NCBI GenBank assembly: GCA_958404085.1
Contig: CATXZX010000172.1
Span: forward strand, 1-5,159
Length of the DNA stretch: 5,159 bases
From: an uncultured Prevotellaceae bacterium
Lineage (GTDB): Bacteria; Bacteroidota; Bacteroidia; Bacteroidales; Bacteroidaceae
Direction: 5' to 3'
The translations under genes and the position numbers were made by a program. Below the pieces are notes generated by a model, which was not told the origin of the DNA, made no database searches, and saw only the letters and a program-made list of their open reading frames with translations. This document shows, in pieces, positions 1-4,883 of the stretch. Every line of letters starts with the position of its first letter. Within the stretch, counting starts at the first letter, position 1.

Positions 1-553
1 CGCCCTTGCGATAGAAGTCACCGGGTATCTGATCGTTACGCATCAGGTGAAGTTCGTTGTTGTCGTCGTCTACCAGGAGGATTTCGTTTTTCCACACCTG
101 ATATACTTCGGCGCTGATGACATCGCCCACGCGGTCTTTGAACTTATTGTAAAGCGCATCGTGTTCCAATTCCAGGGTCTTGCTGGCAAGTGTCTGACGC
201 AGCGTCAGGATAGCGCGGCGGCCGAATTTGATAAAATCTATCTTTTCGCTCACGTCTTCGCCCACTTCGTAGTCGGGTTCTATCTCCCGTGCCTCGGTCA
301 GCGCCAACTGTTTGTTAGGGTCTTCCACCATTCCGTCGGGAACGACCTCGCGGTTGCGATAAATCTCAAAATCGCCTTTGTCGGGGTTCACAATGACATC
401 GAAGTTTTCATCCGAACCGAACATTTTTGCGATAACGCTGCGTACGCTTTCTTCCAGCACGCCCACCAGGGTGGTACGGTCGATGTTTTTCGTCTCCTTG
501 AATTCCGAGAACGTATCAATCAGGCTTATGGTCTCTTCTTTTTTCTTTGCCAT
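1..553 (-). CDS. nusA: Transcription termination/antitermination factor NusA, N-terminal part (runs off the left edge)
   Basis: NusA binds RNA polymerase and nascent RNA in the cytoplasm and modulates pausing, intrinsic termination and antitermination. The window holds the first 184 residues, from an ATG at 553-551 (MAKKKEETISLIDTF). Residues 1 to about 135 match the NusA N-terminal polymerase-binding domain, with the helical part LVGVLEESVRSVIAKMF at about 29-45 and IDFIKFGRRAILTLRQ at about 105-120. An S1 RNA-binding domain begins at about residue 140 (RVGDVISAEVYQVW). The KH domains would lie outside the window. The gene follows rimP after a 31-base gap, the usual rimP-nusA order, with infB commonly next. 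The start is preceded by an A-rich stretch (GAAAAACAAACAAACATAACTC) rather than a Shine-Dalgarno sequence, as is common in Bacteroidetes. Identity is from domain recognition and gene order. Confidence 0.95.
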   Translation of the reverse strand, partial: MAKKKEETISLIDTFSEFKETKNIDRTTLVGVLEESVRSVIAKMFGSDENFDVIVNPDKGDFEIYRNREVVPDGMVEDPNKQLALTEAREIEPDYEVGEDVSEKIDFIKFGRRAILTLRQTLASKTLELEHDALYNKFKDRVGDVISAEVYQVWKNEILLVDDDNNELHLMRNDQIPGDFYRKG

Positions 554-584
554 GAGTTATGTTTGTTTGTTTTTCTTTTCCGTT

Positions 585-1052
585 TTACTTGAAAGTTATC
601 AAATACTTAGTGTACTTCACGCCGTCATAGGTAAAGCGTTCCTCTTCTTCCACCAGTTTGGGACGTTTGGCTCCCTCGGGTTTCACCTTCCGCATAACGC
701 CCAGCGTAAAGCCCTCGGCGTCTGCCGCCTTCAGTGTACCCGAAAGTTTACGGCCGTCTGCCGTAAGCACTTCCACCGGTTTCCCTATGTGGTTCGTGTA
801 CTGGCGCAACACTTTAAAAGGCTGTCCGATACCGGCACTTCCCACCTCCAGTTCATAATCTTCTTCATCCCGGCTGAGCCGCTGCTCGATGTAACGGCTC
901 AGGTCCACACAGTCTTCTATCCATACACCTTCCTCGTGGTCGATTTCCACCACGATGCGGTCGTCTGCACTTACCGTCAGGTCGGTCAGGAAGTAATCTT
1001 TTCCGTCCAACCACTCATCCACCAACAGCTTTACAACGTTTTTGTCTATCAT
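585..1052 (-). CDS. rimP: Ribosome maturation factor RimP
   Basis: RimP assists maturation of the 30S ribosomal subunit in the cytoplasm. The 155-residue product has the expected length and two-domain plan. The N-terminal alpha/beta domain contains the acidic strand RIVVEIDHEEGVWIEDCVDL (about 32-51) and the family signature region VGSAGIGQPFK (about 70-80), equivalent to the EVSSPGLDRPLK-type motif of other RimP proteins. The C-terminal Sm-like barrel begins near GKPVEVLTADGRKLSGTL (about 90-107) and ends with KYTKYLITFK. The ATG at 1052-1050 gives the standard N-terminus MIDKNVVKLL. It lies directly upstream of nusA, 31 bases apart, and downstream of a consensus Bacteroides promoter and leader hairpin, so the two genes are very likely one transcription unit. 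Nothing in the reading frame is unusual. Confidence 0.95.
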   Translation of the reverse strand: MIDKNVVKLLVDEWLDGKDYFLTDLTVSADDRIVVEIDHEEGVWIEDCVDLSRYIEQRLSRDEEDYELEVGSAGIGQPFKVLRQYTNHIGKPVEVLTADGRKLSGTLKAADAEGFTLGVMRKVKPEGAKRPKLVEEEERFTYDGVKYTKYLITFK

Positions 1053-1073
1053 TCTTCTTGCGTCTATTAAAAC

Positions 1074-1104
1074 GAAGTGAGGAACTTTCCGAGCCCCTCA
1101 CTTC
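1074..1104 (-). promoter_or_regulatory. Leader hairpin of the rimP-nusA transcript, terminator- or attenuator-like
   Basis: Read on the minus strand, GAAGTGAGG (1104-1096) pairs perfectly with CCTCACTTC (1082-1074). The stem can extend inward by two G-U wobbles, one C-G and one U-A pair to a 5-base loop (1091-1087), giving about 13 pairs. The two wobbles would be A-C mismatches on the plus strand, which favours a minus-strand RNA structure. The stem begins only a few bases after the predicted rimP transcription start and is followed by GTTTTAATAG, a short U run. No gene ends here on either strand that would need this terminator; gene A ends 140 bases earlier. It could be an attenuator, a 5' stabilising stem or a regulator-binding structure. 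Confidence 0.5.
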
Positions 1105-1115
1105 AACTTACCGTG

Positions 1116-1146
1116 CAAATATAGGTATTTCCCGCCTATCGTGCAA
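1116..1146 (-). promoter_or_regulatory. Bacteroides-type sigma-ABfr promoter for rimP-nusA
   Basis: On the minus strand, TATATTTG (1123-1116) is a perfect match to the Bacteroides -7 consensus TAnnTTTG. A TTG (1146-1144) lies 20 bases upstream, matching the -33 element and its usual 19-21 base spacing. The expected transcription start is near 1109, leaving a leader of about 55-60 bases before the rimP ATG. The leader contains the 1074-1104 hairpin. Scanning the minus strand by eye, I found no other exact TAnnTTTG near a gene start in this window, which makes this the best-supported promoter. Confidence 0.75.
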
Positions 1147-1177
1147 GCATTTTTATATTTTATTACGATTCCGGTTC

Positions 1178-1222
1178 CAAAAAAAACAGATAAACATGCT
1201 TTTCGCCTGCCTCTTTCGATTC
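1178..1222 (-). terminator. Possible terminator after gene A (weak stem plus U8 tract)
   Basis: On the minus strand, gene A's stop codon is followed about 55 bases later by an uninterrupted run of eight T (1186-1179). The preceding stretch can form only a weak stem: AGGCAG pairing with CTGTTT includes two G-U pairs and leaves a large loop. The long U run and the separate rimP promoter just downstream make transcription termination plausible. The stem is not convincing, so this is a low-confidence call. Confidence 0.3.
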
Positions 1223-1243
1223 AAGACACCCTTATGCCCAACG

Positions 1244-1879
1244 CTATCTTTCCAGCAAGTCATCGTATCCCGCACAGTGGATACGCCCCATGTATTGCAA
1301 TTTGCTGATTGTATAGAGGATGCCCGGATCCTTGCGCAACTCCCGGTTCGAAGGGTTACGCCGGAATTTTTTCATCTTGTCTGCATTCGTCAGAATCGAC
1401 TTTTCATACAAATCATCCACATACGCGTCCACATCGCCTTTGTATTTCTCAGTTATCAGCTGATAGAATGTGGGTTGTACGCAAGATTCTTCACCGAAGC
1501 GTTTTATCAGGCGCTTGGCGGTTTCCTTGTCGGTCGTCAGGGCCTTTCCGGCGTGGTCCATACGGCTTTGCAGTACATCCGTCAGGACTATGATGCGGTC
1601 GAGCAATCTCCGTTCCGCATCATCCCGCATCACCGGATTGGCTGTGATATGCTCCCTGTCTTCCATGAAAGCGTATTTGTTTTCCAAGCCGTCATATTCT
1701 TTGGACCATTTATACAACTCCTGGCAAACCCGAAAATCTACACCGTAACGGATACTGTCATTGAAATAAGCCATGAAATGTTCCGCGTCGGCACGCGACG
1801 GACGCTCTTCCTGTCCTTTCAACCCCGTAAGTCCGAACAGGAACAGACCACCTATAAAAAATGTCAGTCTCTTTTTCAT
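1244..1879 (-). CDS. Exported array protein A, S46-helical-domain-like, function unknown
   Basis: This 211-residue protein opens with a Sec signal peptide: MKKR, a hydrophobic core at about 5-20, then LKGQ, with cleavage probably before or near Gln23. The family motif follows as SRADAEHFMAYFNDSIRYGVD (about 28-48). The middle (about 50-115) is helical and charged, including RDDAERRLLDRIIVLTDVLQ. The C-terminal block contains AKRLIKRF (121-128), QPTFYQLI (135-142), KYKGDVDAYVDDLYEKSILT (145-164), DPGILYTISKLQY (184-196) and ends AGYDDLLER. It is the most divergent copy: it has EHF, NDS and YGVD where the others keep ERF, YDS and YEAD-like residues. No protease catalytic motif is present. The C-terminal block resembles, from memory, the helical domain of S46 dipeptidyl peptidases. 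It is last in the array, 62 bases after gene B, with no visible promoter of its own. Confidence 0.85.
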   Translation of the reverse strand: MKKRLTFFIGGLFLFGLTGLKGQEERPSRADAEHFMAYFNDSIRYGVDFRVCQELYKWSKEYDGLENKYAFMEDREHITANPVMRDDAERRLLDRIIVLTDVLQSRMDHAGKALTTDKETAKRLIKRFGEESCVQPTFYQLITEKYKGDVDAYVDDLYEKSILTNADKMKKFRRNPSNRELRKDPGILYTISKLQYMGRIHCAGYDDLLER

Positions 1880-1941
1880 AAACGATACTTTTTACAATTA
1901 CTTTTTTCAGATAACATCACACGTTCCGTCATACCGTCTGG

Positions 1942-2628
1942 TTACAGAATATTGCCGGGTTGTATGGTTTCCTTATGGGGACGGCCTTCTATCCGCCACC
2001 GGCGTTTCACAACCACGTCCAACGAATCGGCCAGCCCGGCTGCCTTTATCTGCGACCAATACTGACATTTGCTCAACGTATAGAGTACGCCCGGATCTTT
2101 ACACAATTTCCGCGACGTCGGAGTACGCTTGAACTTTTTCATTTTGCGTTCGTTCGTCATAAAGGAGTTGTCGAACAAGTCATCCACATACGCATCCACA
2201 TCGCCTTTGTATTCTTTATCGATGATTTGATAGAAAGACGGCAGCACGCTCGCGTCCTCACGAAAACGCCGGATAAGGCGTTTGGCCCGTTCGCGATCTG
2301 CCCGCAGATTACTTGCATCGTAAACGTCCGACTTCCGCATCTCTTCCGTTATCCGTTTTACCTCGTCCAGCAATTCTTTGGCAGAATAATCCCGCATGGT
2401 CTGGGCCGTCGGAACCGAAGTACTCTCCCATTTACTGTTATCTCCTTGCAAATCATACTTCCGGGCAACTTTATACAGCTGCTGGCATGTCAGCAGATCC
2501 ACCTCGTAACGGATGCTGTCGTAGAAATAGGCCATGAAACGTTCCGCGTCCGTACGCGACACGCCTGTACTTTACCCTTTTATGGTGGCCGATAAAGCCA
2601 CAAACAAAATAAATACGGTCTTTCTCAT
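1942..2628 (-). pseudogene. Array copy B, broken by an in-frame TAA at the signal peptide end
   Basis: An ATG at 2628-2626 begins MRKTVFILFVALSATIKG, a typical signal peptide. The next codon is TAA (2574-2572). The same frame then continues without interruption as STGVSRTDAERFMAYFYDS and on to a stop at 1944-1942, so 228 residues would result if the TAA were sense. The other three copies have Gln at this exact place (KGQ or RGQ; codons CAG, CAG and CAA), so one C-to-T change of CAA explains the lesion. The rest of the family motifs are intact: AKRLIKRFREDASVLPSFYQ, EYKGDVDAYVDDLFDNSF and DPGVLYTLSKCQY. The C-terminus carries an extra basic tail of about 20 residues compared with copy A. A GTG at 2562-2560 could start a 206-residue leaderless protein, which would stay in the cytoplasm. 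A sequencing error cannot be excluded from this window. Confidence 0.85.
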
Positions 2629-2675
2629 TGCATTTCTGTTTAAATCATACATTCATAATCGCTATTAGGCATTTG

Positions 2676-2697
2676 TTCCGTTCCGGACCGGACGGAA
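2676..2697 (-). repeat. Small inverted repeat between genes C and B
   Basis: TTCCGT and ACGGAA arms (six pairs) flank a GC-rich centre that itself contains TCCGG and CCGGA. It lies 12 bases after gene C's stop codon on the minus strand. There is no U tract after it (the next bases are CAAATGCC), so it is not a standard intrinsic terminator. It could be an mRNA 3' stabilising or processing stem. Only the symmetry is certain. Confidence 0.35.
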
Positions 2698-2709
2698 GGA
2701 AACCGTCTG

Positions 2710-3387
2710 CTACTGTTCTGCTGTTTCCATTCTGTATAGAATGACGTCCTTCAACAAATCGTCGTAGCCGGCATCGCGGATAAGCGCCACATACTGACTT
2801 TTGCTGACGGAATAAAGCACGGCCGGGTCGCGCACCACCTTGCGGCGGGTCGGATGCTTGACAAATCGTTTCATCCGCTTTTCGGGACCATAGAACGAGT
2901 CGTCGAACAAGTCGTCTACGTACGCATCCACATCGCCTTTATATTTTTTGTCTATCACCTGGTAGAACGTAGGCAGAACGGTTGCTTCTTCGCGGAAACG
3001 CTTGATAAGCCGTTTGGCTCGCGCACGGTCTGCCTCCGCATCGTAGTCCGGGCTATGAAGAGCCTGATACGAAGGTATCATCAGGTCCTTTATAATTTTC
3101 TTCTTCCGGCTTTTCACTCGCGATACGCTATTCGACCTCAACGTAAAATCGAAGTTCCCATCATAGTTGAGATGACTTATACCATAAGCACGCAAATGTC
3201 CCGGAAAGTAAGGCATCTGAAGCATCGAATAGAACTCGCTCAATACATTCAATTTGGCCTCATAACGGATGCTGTCGTAGAAATAAGCGACGAAACGCTC
3301 CGCATCGGCTTTGGACATGCGGGAGGTCTGCCCTTTAACCGGAACTATCCCTGCCAGGGCCATCAGAATGAATAAAATCTTTTTCAT
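2710..3387 (-). CDS. Exported array protein C, S46-helical-domain-like, function unknown
   Basis: This 225-residue protein starts MKKILFILMALAGIVPVKGQ, a clear Sec signal peptide with cleavage probably beside Gln20. The family N-terminal motif is SKADAERFVAYFYDSIRYEA (25-44). The middle (about 45-115) is unlike copies A and B: it has an aromatic and glycine-rich part (PYFPGHLRAYGISHLNYDG), a basic segment (RVKSRKKKIIK, 90-100) and PSYQALHSPDYD (105-116), which it shares with copy D. The C-terminal block contains AKRLIKRFREEATVLPTFYQ (124-143), KKYKGDVDAYVDDLFDDSF (147-165), KHPTRRKVVRDPAVLYSVSK (177-196) and a short tail after AGYDDLL. No cysteine, transmembrane helix beyond the signal, or protease active-site motif is visible. 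The product should be soluble in the periplasm or secreted. A hairpin pair separates it from gene D upstream, so its expression may be partly uncoupled from D. Confidence 0.87.
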   Translation of the reverse strand: MKKILFILMALAGIVPVKGQTSRMSKADAERFVAYFYDSIRYEAKLNVLSEFYSMLQMPYFPGHLRAYGISHLNYDGNFDFTLRSNSVSRVKSRKKKIIKDLMIPSYQALHSPDYDAEADRARAKRLIKRFREEATVLPTFYQVIDKKYKGDVDAYVDDLFDDSFYGPEKRMKRFVKHPTRRKVVRDPAVLYSVSKSQYVALIRDAGYDDLLKDVILYRMETAEQ

Positions 3388-3424
3388 TGCACGAATGTTT
3401 TAATAGGTTGAATATTCATACATT

Positions 3425-3441
3425 ATTCCGCAAAACGGAAT
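3425..3441 (-). repeat. Short inverted repeat upstream of gene C
   Basis: ATTCCG and CGGAAT arms (six perfect pairs) flank a 5-base CAAAA loop on the plus strand. It sits 38 bases before the gene C start and just beyond the larger 3448-3480 hairpin. It could be a second stem of a composite terminator, a protein-binding dyad or chance. There is no strong evidence for function. Confidence 0.35.
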
Positions 3442-3447
3442 GAAATC

Positions 3448-3480
3448 CGCATAGTCCCTTTCGCTTCAAGGGACTATGCG
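3448..3480 (-). terminator. Strong 13-pair hairpin after gene D, probable terminator or processing stem
   Basis: Read on the minus strand, CGCATAGTCCCTT (3480-3468) and AAGGGACTATGCG (3460-3448) are perfectly complementary around a 7-base loop, GAAGCGA. It begins 8 bases after the gene D stop codon, as expected for a 3' structure. The following sequence, GATTTCATTCCG, has only a poor U run, so it may act as an inefficient terminator or as a stem that protects the D mRNA 3' end and lowers expression of C, B and A. The perfect symmetry cannot by itself give orientation; position after D favours the minus strand. Confidence 0.6.
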
Positions 3481-3488
3481 AAAGAAAG

Positions 3489-4160
3489 TTACTGTAACCA
3501 GTCCGGAACATTCGCCAGCAAATCGCCGTAGCCCGAATGACGGATAAGCGTCACATACTGGCTTTTACTGACCGTATAAAGCACAGCCGGGTCATGAGTC
3601 ACTTTGCGGCGGGTCGGTGTCTTCAGGAATTTCTTCATCCTTTTCTCATTGCCATAAAACGACTCATCGAACAAGTCGTCCACATACGCATCCACATCGC
3701 CCTTATATTTCTTGTCGATAATCTGATAGAATGTCGGCAGGTAGTCCGCTTCCTGACGAAAACGCTTTATGAGCCGTTTGGCACGCTCGCGGTCTGCATC
3801 CATATCGTAATCGGAAGTATGAAGTGCCTGGTAAGACGGTACAAACCAATTCTTAATATTTTTTCGAATCCGTATCCCGCTAAAATCTTCGGAAGCATTC
3901 GAAACTTGACTCGACTGTGTGGGAATCACCCGTGACCCTCCTGGACGTCCTTCACTCCTTTTATCTCTTAGTTTATCCCTTAGGCGCAAATCTCTCAAAG
4001 TTTGAGGATAAATTTTCTGAAGCGTAACCATATCGGCCTCATAACGGACACTGTCGTAGAAATAAGTCATGAAACGCTCCGCGTCAGCACGCGAAATATA
4101 CGTTGTTTGCCCTCTACCGGCTATTGACAATAGCATAAAAATTAATACAACTTTTTTCAT
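3489..4160 (-). CDS. Exported array protein D, S46-helical-domain-like, function unknown
   Basis: This 223-residue protein begins with a signal peptide, MKKVVLIFMLLSIAGRGQ, cleavage probably beside Gln18. The family motif is SRADAERFMTYFYDSVRYEA (23-42). The middle is the most unusual of the array: a charge-dense repeat-like run, LRDLRLRDKLRDKRSEGR (55-72), then a Ser/Gln/Asn-rich low-complexity linker (about 76-92), then PSYQALHTSDYD (108-119) as in copy C. The C-terminal block has AKRLIKRFRQEADYLPTFYQ (127-146), KKYKGDVDAYVDDLFDESF (150-168), TPTRRKVTHDPAVLYTVSKS (181-200) and ends VPDWLQ. The ATG lies one base after the upstream lipoprotein stop (TAATATG), so translation of the two is probably coupled and D has no room for its own promoter nearby. 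No catalytic motif is seen. Confidence 0.87.
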   Translation of the reverse strand: MKKVVLIFMLLSIAGRGQTTYISRADAERFMTYFYDSVRYEADMVTLQKIYPQTLRDLRLRDKLRDKRSEGRPGGSRVIPTQSSQVSNASEDFSGIRIRKNIKNWFVPSYQALHTSDYDMDADRERAKRLIKRFRQEADYLPTFYQIIDKKYKGDVDAYVDDLFDESFYGNEKRMKKFLKTPTRRKVTHDPAVLYTVSKSQYVTLIRHSGYGDLLANVPDWLQ

Positions 4161-4161
4161 A

Positions 4162-4845
4162 TTACTTTATTACTGCAGTTCCACCACCAATACCGCATTC
4201 CCCATGAATCGATAATTTAACTTTAGTCGCAATAAACATGAATCGAATATCAAAATCATATGTTATTTTTCCACTACCTCCTACACGTCTTTTATCAAGA
4301 TTTTCGGCCTCAGGAAATTCAGCAAATCTTGTATTCATAACACATAGTTCTTCAATTCTAAGTTCCAACTCCGCTCTTGGATTATTTACCCAGACAACTA
4401 AAAAAGAAACCGTAAACGTATTATTAGAGCAAGTTTGGAAATGTTCTCCAGAAGTCCTTTCATACGGAGAACTTGTCAGAGTTCTTAACTTTTTTGAAGA
4501 TTTTAAGTTCTTCATCAACTGCCGTTCTTTATGGGTATCCAAAAGAAGTCTGTTATTCCCGTCAACGTTCATTTCATATCGTCCTTTCAGCTGTGCCAGA
4601 CTTTTAAAATCACTTTCCATTTGTTTGAAGTCAAGGGTTGCCGCGTTTGCCGCCAAAGCCGAATCATTGATTTCGATATTCAGACCATACTTGTTTGCCA
4701 AGTCCTGAATCTGAGCATGCAGCACAAGGGGTGAACGAGGATCTTCCTCCACCATATCGCTACTCATCGAGCAACTACTCAAGAACAGACCGAAACTCCA
4801 TGCTATCGCGATGGAAAAGTTTCTCAAAACATTTTTTGTTTTCAT
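4162..4845 (-). CDS. Unrecognised lipoprotein, partner of array protein D
   Basis: This 227-residue protein begins with a lipoprotein signal: MKTKNVLRN, a hydrophobic core, and lipobox LSSC with the acylated Cys25. The residues after Cys (SMSSDMVEED) are acidic, in line with Bacteroidetes signals that send lipoproteins to the outer membrane and sometimes the surface. Residues 35-120 look helical and charged (ILV/Lys rich, with LANKYGLNIEI and DFKSLAQLKGRYEM). Residues 135-225 look like beta strands (TFTVSFLVVWV, AELELRIEELCVM, KITYDFDIRFMFIATKVKLS) and contain Cys139, Cys168 and Cys217, which could form a disulfide. The tail is glycine rich (GECGIGGGTAVIK). I do not recognise a family. The coding sequence is visibly AT-richer than rimP or nusA, suggesting different ancestry. 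It begins 38 bases after the upstream partial gene and stops one base before gene D. Confidence 0.8.
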   Translation of the reverse strand: MKTKNVLRNFSIAIAWSFGLFLSSCSMSSDMVEEDPRSPLVLHAQIQDLANKYGLNIEINDSALAANAATLDFKQMESDFKSLAQLKGRYEMNVDGNNRLLLDTHKERQLMKNLKSSKKLRTLTSSPYERTSGEHFQTCSNNTFTVSFLVVWVNNPRAELELRIEELCVMNTRFAEFPEAENLDKRRVGGSGKITYDFDIRFMFIATKVKLSIHGECGIGGGTAVIK

Positions 4846-4883
4846 ACGAATTTATTTTATGAATGAATAATAGAACACCTGCG

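Larger units (their letters stand above)
1244..4160 (-). repeat. Tandem array of four divergent paralogous genes (A to D)
   Basis: Four consecutive minus-strand genes encode the same protein architecture. The nucleotide stretch encoding the KYKGDVDAYVDDL core recurs near 1414, 2181, 2913 and 3677, a period of about 730 to 770 bases. A short shared string such as cgcatccacatcgcc, or a near variant, is visible in every copy. Copies A and B resemble each other in the middle region, and C and D share a different middle with the motif PSYQALH. This pattern is best explained by repeated gene duplication followed by divergence. The repeats are coding and are not a CRISPR or an insertion sequence. 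Gaps between copies are 101, 81 and 62 bases. Confidence 0.9.

Noticed and set aside
1053..1243. tRNA or small RNA gene between gene A and rimP, as metY lies upstream of rimP in E. coli
   Set aside because: No cloverleaf, T-arm GTTCRA motif or acceptor stem could be found; the stretch is explained by a promoter, one hairpin and a U tract.
2572..2574. TAA in copy B as programmed readthrough or a recoded amino acid
   Set aside because: No readthrough context, downstream stem or pyrrolysine-type signal is visible (and TAA is not a known recoding codon here). The simple CAA-to-TAA change explains it.
47..2595. Long plus-strand open frames at 47-592, 378-1070, 1058-2065 and 1960-2595
   Set aside because: They lie antisense to nusA, rimP and array genes A and B, whose proteins have recognisable or mutually conserved motifs. 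Their translations show no family features and follow from the complementary codon pattern.
3388..3447. Separate promoter for gene C
   Set aside because: The minus strand contains TTTTGCGG and AT-rich sequence, but no TAnnTTTG at a suitable distance from a TTG, so the consensus is not met.
1414..3700. Regularly spaced repeat of about 25 bases, considered as CRISPR or a mobile-element repeat
   Set aside because: The spacing is about 730-770 bases and the repeat encodes the conserved protein core of four genes in the same frame position. There are no short spacers, terminal inverted repeats or transposase.
2854..4708. Plus-strand open frames opposite genes C, D and the lipoprotein
   Set aside because: They are mirror frames of paralogous coding sequence; their apparent similarity to each other (such as VVYVRIHIAFIF-like runs) simply reflects the conserved KYKGDVDAYVDDL region on the other strand.
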